Origin: Polaribacter litorisediminis
GTDB lineage: Bacteria > Bacteroidota > Bacteroidia > Flavobacteriales > Flavobacteriaceae
Reading direction: 5' to 3'
Length of the DNA stretch: 64,000 nt
Assembly: GCF_019968605.1 (NCBI RefSeq)
Contig: NZ_CP082966.1
Location: forward strand, 1,971,001 to 2,035,000
Shown one piece after another: positions 16,604-25,899 of the stretch. The notes under the pieces were generated by a model. It did no database searches. It was not told the DNA's origin and saw only the letters and a program-made list of their open reading frames with translations. Positions within the stretch are counted from its first letter, which is position 1; each line of letters opens with the position of its first letter. The translations under genes were made by a program, and so were the position numbers.

Positions 16604-18274
16604 ATGTCCGATTTTTCAGAAAGACGAGTAAAACTACTACACCAAATCAGTATTATTACGGTTGGTATCGCCATATTTTGCGGTATCCTATCCATCTATT
16701 TAGAAATCACTGAATTAATTTATTTTCATTTTTTAACAGCTTTTATATATCTATTTTGTGTCTATTTGACTAAAAAAGGACTTTTAAAAATTCCAAGATT
16801 AATTTATTTTATTACGCTTAATATTGCCATAACAGTAACTGCTTCTTTTATTGGTCAAGATGGTGCTGTTGAGTTTATGCTCATGTTTGCTTTGGCACTG
16901 CCTTTTCTTAGCTTTTCATCTGCCCGAGAAAAATGGTATATAATTATATTTTCTTTCTTTTCAATTTCACTTTGGATCCTTTTATATATCACAAAATTTA
17001 ATTTAATCACAACTTTTAAAGTAGATCCTGAAGTAGCCGCAAATTTAATCTATCCGATATCTATTATTTGCACACTTTCTTTAGTGACTTTTCAATTGGT
17101 GTATTTTTCTTTTCAGAACTCGCTGCAATCGTCATCAGTTCATATTAATCGAGAAGAAGCCGTTGAAGCATCCAATGCAAAATCAAAGTTTTTAAGCACT
17201 ATGAGTCATGAAATTAGAACGCCTTTAAATGCGGTTATTGGGCTCTCTCATATTTTAAGTGATAATAATCCTCGTAAAAATCAAATAGAAAATATAAACG
17301 CACTTAATTATTCAGGAAAAATACTACTCAATTTATTAAATAACGTGCTAGATTTTAGCAAAATGCAATCTACAGAAATCGAATTAGATGCTATTCCGAC
17401 TGATTTATTATTAGCTGTAAAACAGATTAAAAAAATTCATGAAATTAGCTGTTTTCGAAAAGGAATTGTCATGAATTTAGAAATTGACAACACAATTCCT
17501 ATTGTTATATTAGACATCGTTCGATTTAATCAAGTCATTAATAACTTGGTAACAAATGCCATAAAATTTACAGACAAGGGTAGCGTAACGCTAAAAATTT
17601 CTAAGAAAAACGAAACAACAGATAGCATAAACATTGTTACAGAAATAGTTGATACAGGAATTGGAATTCCTTTAGATAAGCAAGACACTATTTGGGAAGC
17701 TTTTACACAAGCCTCTAGCACTACAAATCGTTTATATGGCGGCACGGGCTTAGGCTTACCTATTGTAAAAAGTATTGTAGAAGCAATGGACTCTAAAGTT
17801 CTAATTGAAAGTGAGATTGGCAAAGGAAGTCGCTTCTATTTTGAGATGCACCTAAAAAAAGCATTAGACGGAGAATTACAAAATCTAATCGAGACTAAAC
17901 AACATAATTTTAAGGGTGAAAAAGTTCTATTGGTAGAAGACAATCTTATAAACGTAATGGTTGGTAAACAGATCTTAGAAAAAGCAAAACTTACCGTAGC
18001 TGTTGCTAACAACGGTCTTATTGCCGTAAATATGGTCAAAGAAAATGACTATGATATTGTGCTTATGGATATTCAAATGCCCGTAATGGATGGGTATACT
18101 GCTACCAAAGAAATAAGAAAATTTAATAAAAAAATACCTGTCTTAGCACTTTCTGCATCTGTTTTTATGGAAGTAAGAGATAAAATAAATGAATGTGGTA
18201 TGAATGGTTTTATCTTTAAACCATTTGACCATCAAGATTTATTAAACCAAATAGAACAAGCAATTAATAGCTAA
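16604..18274 (+). CDS. Membrane hybrid histidine kinase (first of tandem pair)
   Basis: The 556-residue protein has an N-terminal sensor of about six membrane helices (residues 15-180) with no extracytoplasmic domain of note, a HisKA domain with His202 (FLSTMSHEIRTPLNAVIGLSH), an ATP-binding domain (NLVTNAIKFTDKG, VDTGIGIP, LYGGTGLGLPIVKS) and a C-terminal receiver with Asp489 (VLMDIQMPVMDGYTA). There is no His-phosphotransfer or DNA-binding domain. The gene 16 bp downstream encodes a full-length paralogue with the same layout and even the same residue numbers for His and Asp. No phosphotransfer partner is encoded nearby, so the output is unknown. Confidence 0.95.
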   Translation: MSDFSERRVKLLHQISIITVGIAIFCGILSIYLEITELIYFHFLTAFIYLFCVYLTKKGLLKIPRLIYFITLNIAITVTASFIGQDGAVEFMLMFALALPFLSFSSAREKWYIIIFSFFSISLWILLYITKFNLITTFKVDPEVAANLIYPISIICTLSLVTFQLVYFSFQNSLQSSSVHINREEAVEASNAKSKFLSTMSHEIRTPLNAVIGLSHILSDNNPRKNQIENINALNYSGKILLNLLNNVLDFSKMQSTEIELDAIPTDLLLAVKQIKKIHEISCFRKGIVMNLEIDNTIPIVILDIVRFNQVINNLVTNAIKFTDKGSVTLKISKKNETTDSINIVTEIVDTGIGIPLDKQDTIWEAFTQASSTTNRLYGGTGLGLPIVKSIVEAMDSKVLIESEIGKGSRFYFEMHLKKALDGELQNLIETKQHNFKGEKVLLVEDNLINVMVGKQILEKAKLTVAVANNGLIAVNMVKENDYDIVLMDIQMPVMDGYTATKEIRKFNKKIPVLALSASVFMEVRDKINECGMNGFIFKPFDHQDLLNQIEQAINS

Positions 18275-18290
18275 ACTAATATATTTAAAA

Positions 18291-19967
18291 ATGCAAAAAT
18301 TCTCTCAAAGAAGAATAAACCTTGTATTTAGGCTTACGATCGTAAATATAGGGTTTGCCATACTTTGTACTATAATTTCTGATAAGTTTGATTTCATTTG
18401 GTTGAGAAATTATAATGCTATCAATATTTTTGCATACATCATAGCCGCTTTTTTGGCAAAAAAAGAACGATTAACATCGGCAAGAATTATTTATCTAATA
18501 ACAAGCAATATTGGTATTGCTATTATCGCATCTTTTGTAGGTAGAGGGGGCAGTATAGAATTCATTTATATGTTTAACATAGGCCTGCCTTTTATTCTAT
18601 TTTCTTACAGAAGAGAGCGTACTTTATTAATGATATTTACCATATTGCCCTTAGTATTATGGATCTTATTATTTTTAACTGATTTTAATCTTTTTGCTTC
18701 AAAAAAATTAGATGTAAATATAGCAAAAGAATTTATATACCCAATTTCAATCATTAGTATGGTGTCTTTGGTATTATTTCAATTGATTTATTTTATATTA
18801 CTCAACAGTCGTTATTTTGGTGAGATTCGTAAAAAAGAAGTAGAGGCTTTAGAAGCTTCTGATGCAAAATCAAAATTCTTGAGCACGATGAGCCATGAAA
18901 TTAGAACTCCTTTAAATGCTGTCATTGGTCTTTCGCATATTTTGAGTGATGATAACCCTCGCAAAGACCAAATAGAAAATATAAATGCACTTAATTACTC
19001 CGGAAAACTACTACTAAACTTATTAAATAATGTACTCGATTTTAGTAAAATGAAATCTACAAAGATCGAGCTTGATAATATTCCTGCAAACTTATCTGAA
19101 GCTATAAAACAGATTAAAAAAATTCATGAAGCTAGCTGTTTCAAAAAAGGAATTTCTCTGAATATAGAAATTGACGATGCGATTCCTTTGGTTTGGTTAG
19201 ATGTTGTGAGATTTAATCAAGTGCTTAATAATTTAGTTACAAATTCAATTAAATTTACAGATAAAGGGAGTGTCACTTTAAAAATTAGCTCTCAAAATCA
19301 AACGAACAAAACAGTAGATCTATTAATAGAAGTCATCGATACTGGTATCGGAATTGCTGAAGATAAACAAGATGGTATCTGGGAAGCTTTTGTACAAGCC
19401 TCAAGCACTACAAATCGCTTATATGGCGGAACAGGATTAGGCCTACCCATTGTAAAAAGTATTGTAAAAAGCATGGGCGATGATGTAAAAATAGACAGTC
19501 AAGTTGGCAAAGGAAGTCGTTTTTATTTTAATTTAAAATTAGATATCGCATCTGAAAAAGAATTAGAAAAAACGATTGAAAAGAGAACCCATAACTTTCA
19601 AGGTAAAACAATCTTATTGGTAGAAGACAACCTCATAAATATAATGGTTGGTAAACAAATTTTAGAAAAGGCTCAATTACAAGTAGAAGTAGCCTACGAT
19701 GGTTTAACGGCTGTAAATATGGCAAAAAAGAACAACTTTGACGCCATATTAATGGATATACAAATGCCTATTATGGATGGTTATACAGCTGCTAGAGAAA
19801 TCAGAAAGTTCAATACCAAAATCCCTATTTTAGCACTCTCAGCCTCTATTTTTATGGAAGTTAAAGACAAAATTCATAATAGTGGGATGAATGGTTTTAT
19901 CTTTAAACCTTTTGACCCTGAAGATTTATTAAATCAAATTGAAGATGCAATACATAATTCATTATAA
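18291..19967 (+). CDS. Membrane hybrid histidine kinase (second of tandem pair)
   Basis: A 558-residue paralogue of the preceding protein. The sensor again has about six membrane helices, but its sequence has diverged strongly, whereas the HisKA (His202), ATPase and receiver (Asp489) domains stay highly similar, including LYGGTGLGLPIVKS and IPLVWLDVVRFNQVLNNLV. This points to a tandem duplication followed by change of the sensed signal, or to a hetero-dimeric pair. It is 16 bp behind its sister and certainly co-transcribed. No other output domain is present. Confidence 0.95.
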   Translation: MQKFSQRRINLVFRLTIVNIGFAILCTIISDKFDFIWLRNYNAINIFAYIIAAFLAKKERLTSARIIYLITSNIGIAIIASFVGRGGSIEFIYMFNIGLPFILFSYRRERTLLMIFTILPLVLWILLFLTDFNLFASKKLDVNIAKEFIYPISIISMVSLVLFQLIYFILLNSRYFGEIRKKEVEALEASDAKSKFLSTMSHEIRTPLNAVIGLSHILSDDNPRKDQIENINALNYSGKLLLNLLNNVLDFSKMKSTKIELDNIPANLSEAIKQIKKIHEASCFKKGISLNIEIDDAIPLVWLDVVRFNQVLNNLVTNSIKFTDKGSVTLKISSQNQTNKTVDLLIEVIDTGIGIAEDKQDGIWEAFVQASSTTNRLYGGTGLGLPIVKSIVKSMGDDVKIDSQVGKGSRFYFNLKLDIASEKELEKTIEKRTHNFQGKTILLVEDNLINIMVGKQILEKAQLQVEVAYDGLTAVNMAKKNNFDAILMDIQMPIMDGYTAAREIRKFNTKIPILALSASIFMEVKDKIHNSGMNGFIFKPFDPEDLLNQIEDAIHNSL

Positions 19968-20086
19968 TGTTCTCTTTTTTAAATGAATTGTACCCTTGTA
20001 TTCTTTGAAATTACTGCAATCAAAAAAAAATAGAAATTATTACCCAAGGAGGATTGACACAATAAATTTATAGACAAATTAAAAAA

Positions 20087-21268
20087 CTATTCTTCATCAA
20101 CAACATCATTTTTGCGCTCTTTTATTTTACGAGTTCCTTCATACAATTCGTATTTTACAAACTTACAATCTAAATCTGCGTTCTTTAAAGCAATTCTTTT
20201 AGAAGTTCTTAAACCAACTGCCTTTAAAGCTTGCACGTCAGAAGTAATTAACCATGCCGTAGAACCTGGATAATTGTGCTTAAGTGTATCTCCAATTTTC
20301 TTATAAAATTCATCTACATCTATATTTAAACGCTCTCCATAAGGCGGATTAAACAAAATTGTTGTGTTTCCAAAAACCTCTTTCGTCGAGTTGAAAAAAT
20401 TAACATGATGTACACCAATAAACTCATCTAAATTGGCATTTTCTATATTGGCCTTTGCTTTCTGAATGGCAGATGGTGCTTTGTCAAATCCCATAATTTT
20501 AAAATGAGAAGAACGTATTTTCTTTAATAACGATTCTTGAATTATAAAGTATAAATCTTCATCGTAATCTTTCCACTGCTCGAATGCAAATAACTTTCTA
20601 TTGATGTTTGCCGGAATATTATTGGCAATCATACAAGCTTCAATTAAAATTGTGCCCGAACCACACATGGGGTCTATAAAATTTTCTTCTCCGGTATAAC
20701 CTGATAATAAGACCATACCCGCCGCCAAAACTTCGTTAATCGGTGCTATATTTGTAGCGGTTCTATAACCACGTTTATGCAAAGAATCTCCTGAAGAATC
20801 TAAAGAAACCGTTAACCATTCTTTCTGAATATGAATGTGGATTTTAACATCCGGATATTTTAAATCTACATTCGGTCTCTTATGGTATTTATGTCTAAAA
20901 TAATCTGCAATAGCATCTTTAGATTTTAAAGAAATATAATGCGAATTGGTGGTAAAATTTTTAGAGTTTACAACAGCACCAATAGCAAAAGTGCCTTCTG
21001 CATCTAAATAGTTTTCCCACTTAATTTTCTGAATAGCATCATACAAATCTTCTTCATCATAAATCTTACAGGTTTTTATTGGTTTTAAAATTCTTACCGC
21101 CGTTCTCAAAGCAATATTTGCCTTGTACATAAAGCCTTTATCACCTCTAAACGAAACACTTCGTACAGATTCTTTTACATCTTGTGCTCCTAAATTTTTT
21201 AGTTCTTCTGCTAAAACACTTTCTAAACCAAAAAGTGTAGTGGCCGTCATTTTAAAATCTTTATCCAT
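20087..21268 (-). CDS. THUMP-domain RNA guanine-N2 methyltransferase (RlmL/YpsC-like)
   Basis: The protein (393 residues from the ATG at 21268) has an N-terminal ferredoxin-like/THUMP RNA-binding region (about 1-150) and a SAM-dependent methyltransferase domain with motif I FIDPMCGSGTILIEA and catalytic motif IV LFNPPYGERL, as in N2-guanine methyltransferases. By homology with RlmL-type proteins it should modify 23S rRNA. In-frame ATGs at 21286 and 21274 also exist, but a TATTTTTG promoter box covers 21286-21293, which would place the mRNA start near 21279; this favours 21268. Ends with a charged tail (KERKNDVVDEE). Transcribed alone. Confidence 0.9.
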   Translation of the reverse strand: MDKDFKMTATTLFGLESVLAEELKNLGAQDVKESVRSVSFRGDKGFMYKANIALRTAVRILKPIKTCKIYDEEDLYDAIQKIKWENYLDAEGTFAIGAVVNSKNFTTNSHYISLKSKDAIADYFRHKYHKRPNVDLKYPDVKIHIHIQKEWLTVSLDSSGDSLHKRGYRTATNIAPINEVLAAGMVLLSGYTGEENFIDPMCGSGTILIEACMIANNIPANINRKLFAFEQWKDYDEDLYFIIQESLLKKIRSSHFKIMGFDKAPSAIQKAKANIENANLDEFIGVHHVNFFNSTKEVFGNTTILFNPPYGERLNIDVDEFYKKIGDTLKHNYPGSTAWLITSDVQALKAVGLRTSKRIALKNADLDCKFVKYELYEGTRKIKERKNDVVDEE

Positions 21269-21285
21269 ACCCATAAAATTGACCA

Positions 21286-21293
21286 CAAAAATA
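21286..21293 (-). promoter_or_regulatory. -7 promoter element of the RNA methyltransferase gene
   Basis: Reads TATTTTTG on the minus strand, an exact TAnnTTTG match. It overlaps the most upstream possible start codon and so argues for a downstream start. Confidence 0.5.
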
Positions 21294-21335
21294 CATTTTT
21301 ATTCATAGGATTTATAGTATTTAAAATTTTCATTT

Positions 21336-21363
21336 TTTGAAACGTAAGATTTAGTTACTTTTG
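21336..21363 (+). promoter_or_regulatory. Bacteroidota-type promoter
   Basis: TTTG (21336-21339), 16-bp spacer, TACTTTTG (21356-21363). It would drive the methyltransferase-ZIP operon with a leader of about 85 nt. Confidence 0.5.
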
Positions 21364-21455
21364 CACACTGAAACTCATAATGGTCATTTGATACAGAAGA
21401 ATCCATAGCCACTAATAAAGTTATTAAAAACCAGATTATTACAAATTTTACAAAA

Positions 21456-22181
21456 ATGAAGACTAAAGACTGGTTTACAGATTGGTTCAATACTCCTTAT
21501 TATCACATTCTTTACAAAGATAGAAATGATGCGGATGCTCAGTTATTTATGAAAAATATAACCACATTTTTAGCATTGCCAAAAACTACGCATATTTTAG
21601 ATTTACCTTGCGGAAAAGGTCGTCATTCAGTTTTTTTAAATTCACTTGGATATAACGTTACTGGAGGTGATTTGGCTGAAAATAGTATAAAAATTGCCAA
21701 ACAATTTGAAAACGATACTCTAAAATTTAAAGTACATGATATGCGGCAAGCTTTTAACAATCAATATGATGCCGTTTTTAATTTATTTACAAGCTTTGGC
21801 TACTTTGAGGACGATCAAGAAGATCTCTTAATTCTTAAAAATATCAAAGAAGGCTTAAAAAATGACGGTTATTTTGTATTCGATTTTCTAAATGCTCATA
21901 AAGTAAAAATGAATTTGGTAAAGCAAGAAACTAAAATTGTAGATCAGATTACTTTTAATATTAAAAGAGAAATAAAAGATGGTTTTATTATTAAAAAAAT
22001 TTCTTTTTTTGCAGACAACGAGGAGCACTCTTTTATAGAACGTGTAAAATATTTAGATGTAAAAAAAATGACTTCTTATTTGCAAAAAGTCGGTTTTGCA
22101 ATTACCAATGTTTTTGGAAATTATCGTTTAGAAAATTATGATCCACAAACTTCAGATAGGTTAATTTTAGTAGCAAAATGA
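21456..22181 (+). CDS. Class I SAM-dependent methyltransferase
   Basis: A 241-residue cytoplasmic protein with a Rossmann-type methyltransferase domain: motif I ILDLPCGKGRHSVFL (about residues 45-60), acidic end of strand 2 GGDLAENSI and a post-motif FNLFTSFGYF. These match the broad Methyltransf_25 class that acts on small molecules. The substrate cannot be told. The stop codon overlaps the start of the following ZIP transporter gene (ATGA), so the two are translationally coupled. Confidence 0.9.
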   Translation: MKTKDWFTDWFNTPYYHILYKDRNDADAQLFMKNITTFLALPKTTHILDLPCGKGRHSVFLNSLGYNVTGGDLAENSIKIAKQFENDTLKFKVHDMRQAFNNQYDAVFNLFTSFGYFEDDQEDLLILKNIKEGLKNDGYFVFDFLNAHKVKMNLVKQETKIVDQITFNIKREIKDGFIIKKISFFADNEEHSFIERVKYLDVKKMTSYLQKVGFAITNVFGNYRLENYDPQTSDRLILVAK

Positions 22182-22855
22182 GTTATATATTATTAATTGC
22201 ATCTGTTTTAATGGGTTCTTTATTGGTTTTTATTTTAAAACCGAATAAAAAGTCAGTTCGTTTATTATTAGCTTTTAGCGGTGCTTATCTATTATCTGTT
22301 ACAATTTTACATTTGTTACCAGAGGTGTATATCGACACTTCTAAAACAACTAAAATCGGAATTTTTATTTTAATTGGTATAATTTTACAATCGGTTTTAG
22401 AGTCGTTTTCTAAAGGAGCAGAACACGGTCACATACATATACATTCTGATGGAAAACAATTCCCTTCGCTTTTATTTTTAAGTTTATGTCTGCATGCTTT
22501 TTCTGAAGGATTGCCCATTCATCATGCAGGTGAAAACTTGCTATGGGCTATTGTGGTGCATAAAATTCCGATTGCAATTGTACTCACTAGTTTTTTATTA
22601 GAAACTAAATATTCTAAAAAAATAGTGTTTACTTTTCTAATTTTCTTCGCACTAATGAGTCCTTTAGGTGTACTTTTGGGTAATAAAATTCCGTTTTTTA
22701 TTACCTATGCCACAGAAATAACGGCCTTAATTATTGGGGTGTTTCTGCACATTTCTACGATTATTCTTTTTGAAAGCACTGAAAACCACAAATTTAACTT
22801 ACAAAAGTTTATTGCCATTCTTCTAGGGGTAATTTTAACCCTGTTTACTCTATAG
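22178..22855 (+). CDS. ZIP-family divalent metal transporter
   Basis: A 225-residue membrane protein with about eight hydrophobic helices. The ZIP signature is present: a His-rich loop between helices 3 and 4 (HGHIHIHSDG) and helix 4 with LHAFSEGLPIHH, whose His and Glu form the metal site; helix 5 has VVHKIPIA. It imports Zn2+ or a similar cation into the cytoplasm. It overlaps the methyltransferase gene by 4 bases. A truncated duplicate of its 3' end lies at 25193-25357. Confidence 0.93.
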   Translation: MSYILLIASVLMGSLLVFILKPNKKSVRLLLAFSGAYLLSVTILHLLPEVYIDTSKTTKIGIFILIGIILQSVLESFSKGAEHGHIHIHSDGKQFPSLLFLSLCLHAFSEGLPIHHAGENLLWAIVVHKIPIAIVLTSFLLETKYSKKIVFTFLIFFALMSPLGVLLGNKIPFFITYATEITALIIGVFLHISTIILFESTENHKFNLQKFIAILLGVILTLFTL

Positions 22856-22882
22856 ATTTTACTTATATTTAAGTATTTTAAA

Positions 22883-22900
22883 ATCACTACTTATAGGTAT
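22883..22900. promoter_or_regulatory. Operator-like dyad, site 1
   Basis: ATCACTACTTATAGGTAT, ending 51 bp before the ATG at 22952. A GATATTTG sequence (22922-22929), one mismatch from TAnnTTTG, lies 39 bp downstream of the dyad start. The same arrangement occurs before 25456 and 27850. Confidence 0.6.
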
Positions 22901-22951
22901 AAAATTGTTTCAAATATTTGTGATATTTGAATGTATTAAAAATTAATATTG

Positions 22952-23434
22952 ATGAAAGAATTAAAATTTAAATTGATTACGCCAAAAGAAGAAATTATTT
23001 TTAAAAAATTATTAAACTTCTATTTAGCTGATAAAAATCAAAAGCACAGTTATGTAGATAAAAAAGGTAAAAAATTTAAAATAAAAACTCCTCTACCCAA
23101 TAATAAATTTAGAGTAGAAAAAATATTCTTATATGAAGTTATTGGAAATGACTGTATTTTTATACACATAACTGATGATAAGGGAATTCCTAGAAGATAT
23201 GATCATAAAGTTTTTATTGGAGAGATAACATTTAACTTAGCAGATATTGAGTTTCATTCGGATAGAAATGATTTAATTAATTATGATGAAATTAAAGTTA
23301 TTATTTATAACAGTACAGATATTTTATCATCTCCTAGCGACCTACCTATTTATAGTTCAGATATTTTTGACATTGACAAAAAGGCTACTTTACCCGATGA
23401 GACAGGAAGTGGAGTAATCGTTGAAGGACCATAA
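22952..23434 (+). CDS. Uncharacterised protein upstream of TPR kinase 1
   Basis: A 160-residue, Lys/Asp-rich soluble protein without signal peptide or membrane segment. Predicted character is alternating beta strands, with a low-complexity C-terminal end (LPDETGSGVIVEGP). The start is the ATG at 22952 (the TTG just before it is also in frame). The stop codon is directly followed by the start of the TPR histidine kinase, so the two are expressed together. The parallel gene before the second kinase is about the same size but shows no clear similarity. I do not recognise a family; a role as partner of the kinase is inference from position only. Confidence 0.75.
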   Translation: MKELKFKLITPKEEIIFKKLLNFYLADKNQKHSYVDKKGKKFKIKTPLPNNKFRVEKIFLYEVIGNDCIFIHITDDKGIPRRYDHKVFIGEITFNLADIEFHSDRNDLINYDEIKVIIYNSTDILSSPSDLPIYSSDIFDIDKKATLPDETGSGVIVEGP

Positions 23435-25147
23435 ATGAAAATAATAAAATTAAAAAAAATAATTATACTGCAAATCATTTTATTCTTGATTTGTAGTGTC
23501 TCATACAGTCAAAATACTAAATTAGATTCCGCATATTTTTATTTTAAAAAGGCAAAACAATTTAATTTTGAAAACAAACATTTTATAGCATATAATAATT
23601 ATATAAAATCTCTTGATATCTATAAAACATTAGATTTGAAAGATAGCGTTGCAAAATGTAATTTAGAATTATTTGAACTAATTAAATCTCAAAATAATTT
23701 AAAAAAAGACTCCAAACCATACTTAGACGATTACTATGATTACGCATTAAAAAAAAAGGATTCTTTTGGATTGCTAAAAGCGGTAAATAGATATGCACAA
23801 TATTTTTGGAATGCTGATTCTGTTTACCTTTCTAAATCTTATTATTTAAAAGCCTTACAACTAACCAACAATAAAAAACTATCAAAATATAAAGTAAGTA
23901 CCTATTCTAATTTAGCGCATTTGCATACTGAAAAATATCCTGACACTGCTAAATATTATTTTGATAAAACATTAAATTTAAAAGATTTAATGAATAATAG
24001 GCAATTGGTTGGAACCTATATAAACTATTCAGCATTTTTAAAAAATCAAAAACAATACAATCAAGCTTTTGCATATTTAAAAGAAGCAGAAGCTATAGAA
24101 CTTAAACAATATCAATTAAAATATAATAAAATAATTTACAGCGACTTTGCCAATATGTACAAATTACAAGGCAATTATAAAAAAGCCTACCAATATTATG
24201 AAAAATATAATATTGCTCGAGATAGCTTAAACAATACTGCTCAAAATGTAGCGATATCAGATTTAGATAAAAAGTATAAAACCGCAGAAAAAGAAAAAGA
24301 AAACTTACAATTAAAACAAGAAAATATAGCTATAGAACAAGAAAAAATTAAAAATCAAAACTTTCTTATTGCCACAATTCTTTTACTTATTTTAGTGAGT
24401 ATCATCGCTACGCTAATTATCAAAAACTCCAAAAGAAAGAGAGAACTTGCAGAACAAGAGAAAAAGCTAGAAACGCAAAAAAATCTAACACTCCTAAAAG
24501 AACAAGAAATAACCACCATAAACGCAATGGTAGATGGTCAAGAAAAAGAACGAAAACAAATTGCAGAAGATTTACACGATAATTTAGGTTCTATTTTAGC
24601 AACTTTAAAATTACATTTTGATAATTTAAAAATTAATAGAGAAAAGAAAAAAATTAATCAAGATGAACTGTTCAATAAAACAGAAAAACTAATCGATGAT
24701 GCCTATTTAAAAGTGCGTAGCATAGCGCATGCCAAAAATGCAGGAGTGATTGCAAATAAAGGGTTGCTGGTTGCTGTAAAAATGATGGCAGAAAAAATAT
24801 CCTCTGCAGATAAACTAAAAATAGAAGTGATTCATTTCGGTTTAGACAAACGTGTAGAAAATAATTTAGAACTCACTGTTTTTAGAATCATCCAAGAATT
24901 ATTAACTAATATAATTAAACATGCAGAAGCTCAAAACGCAACCATCAACATTTCTCTATATGATAAAAACCTAAATATTATTATTGAAGATGATGGAAAA
25001 GGTTTTGATATTAAAAAAGTTAATTTACAAAACGGAATGGGCATCAGCTCCATAAAAACGAGAATTGAACATTTAAAAGGAACTTTTACTGTTGATGCAA
25101 CTATAGGAAAAGGAAGTGCTATACTTTTAGATATTCCTATTGTGTAA
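23435..25147 (+). CDS. TPR-containing sensor histidine kinase 1 (HisKA_3)
   Basis: The 570-residue protein has an N-terminal signal peptide or anchor (ending near VSYSQ), an extracytoplasmic TPR region (about 30-270), one membrane helix (about 293-315), a coiled coil and a NarX/LiaS-type catalytic part: phospho-acceptor His381 in KERKQIAEDLHDNLGS and a HATPase with ELLTNIIKHAEA, DDGKGFD and GMGISSIKTRIEHL. Such kinases act on LuxR-type regulators like the one at 27850-28491. It starts at the base after the upstream stop codon. Its catalytic DNA is almost identical to that of the paralogue at 25896-27788 while the TPR part is not. Confidence 0.95.
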   Translation: MKIIKLKKIIILQIILFLICSVSYSQNTKLDSAYFYFKKAKQFNFENKHFIAYNNYIKSLDIYKTLDLKDSVAKCNLELFELIKSQNNLKKDSKPYLDDYYDYALKKKDSFGLLKAVNRYAQYFWNADSVYLSKSYYLKALQLTNNKKLSKYKVSTYSNLAHLHTEKYPDTAKYYFDKTLNLKDLMNNRQLVGTYINYSAFLKNQKQYNQAFAYLKEAEAIELKQYQLKYNKIIYSDFANMYKLQGNYKKAYQYYEKYNIARDSLNNTAQNVAISDLDKKYKTAEKEKENLQLKQENIAIEQEKIKNQNFLIATILLLILVSIIATLIIKNSKRKRELAEQEKKLETQKNLTLLKEQEITTINAMVDGQEKERKQIAEDLHDNLGSILATLKLHFDNLKINREKKKINQDELFNKTEKLIDDAYLKVRSIAHAKNAGVIANKGLLVAVKMMAEKISSADKLKIEVIHFGLDKRVENNLELTVFRIIQELLTNIIKHAEAQNATINISLYDKNLNIIIEDDGKGFDIKKVNLQNGMGISSIKTRIEHLKGTFTVDATIGKGSAILLDIPIV

Positions 25148-25192
25148 ATAGGAATATTAAGTTTTTAAGTATAATAAATCCATTATTTTTAT

Positions 25193-25357
25193 TTTTTTAT
25201 CATCCAAGTTACTGAAATTCCATTTCGAACTATTGGTGCAATAACATATGATATTTCCACCATCACACCCTTTTAAATCACTGAAAATAATAAACTTAAC
25301 CCACTAAAATTTATGGCCATTCTTTTAGTGGTAATTTTAACCCTACTTACTCTATAG
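25193..25357 (+). pseudogene. Remnant of ZIP transporter 3' end (duplication breakpoint)
   Basis: This stretch aligns by eye with the last ~165 bp of the ZIP gene at a constant offset of 2502 bp, including the shared end GGTAATTTTAACCCT and the stop followed by ATTTTACTTATATTTAAG. The reading frame is broken. Similarity continues through the following intergenic DNA up to the next gene start, so it marks the left end of a ~2.5-kb tandem duplication. Confidence 0.8.
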
Positions 25358-25384
25358 ATTTTACTTATATTTAAGTATTTTAAA

Positions 25385-25402
25385 AACCCTACTTGTAGGT
25401 AT
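25385..25402. promoter_or_regulatory. Operator-like dyad, site 2
   Basis: AACCCTACTTGTAGGTAT; CCTAC and GTAGG are perfect inverted arms. It ends 53 bp before the ATG at 25456, with GATATTTA 40 bp downstream of the dyad start in the place of the -7 box. Confidence 0.6.
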
Positions 25403-25455
25403 TTTAAATGTTATCTATTTTGTTGATATTTAAAATTAATTTAAAAACTAAGTAA

Positions 25456-25899
25456 ATGAAAAATCAGAAGTATAAGATTGCCAAATCTTCAACAACAGAC
25501 AATAATGGAGAGTTTGATGATCTGTTTTCCTTAAAATATGCTCCACATAGCAGAATTTTTTCATATGAGCAAAACGAAAAATTAATTCTAGTCTATTTTT
25601 TATCACATGCAAACACTAAAATTGATGAGAATATTACTTTTCTTAAAGATCCTCTTGGATTTCAAATTGTTATTAGTACTACTGAGCCAGAGAGTAATAA
25701 AGGTGATGTAATTGCTGTGCAAATAATAATAAAATGTGACAATTATAATGAAGTTGTAACGCAGATAGATAAGAAAGAAACTATTTTAATTGGTATAAAC
25801 AATATTATTAATAATTCTATTACATCAGATTATAGATATGGTGGATTATCTACAGATCCGATTCCAGAATATCCGCCAATTCATGGTTTAATAAAATGA
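25456..25899 (+). CDS. Uncharacterised protein upstream of TPR kinase 2
   Basis: A 147-residue soluble protein without signal peptide or membrane helix, predicted mainly beta, with a Pro-rich end (STDPIPEYPPIHGLIK). The stop overlaps the kinase start (ATGA). It occupies the same place as the 160-residue protein before kinase 1, yet I see no convincing sequence match between them, so the accessory gene was either replaced or has changed beyond recognition. No family recognised. Confidence 0.75.
   Translation: MKNQKYKIAKSSTTDNNGEFDDLFSLKYAPHSRIFSYEQNEKLILVYFLSHANTKIDENITFLKDPLGFQIVISTTEPESNKGDVIAVQIIIKCDNYNEVVTQIDKKETILIGINNIINNSITSDYRYGGLSTDPIPEYPPIHGLIK

Noticed and set aside
21299..21490. 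Short hydrophobic frame on the minus strand
   Set aside because: It covers the promoter region between two divergent genes and the start of the methyltransferase gene; composition is that of a shadow frame.
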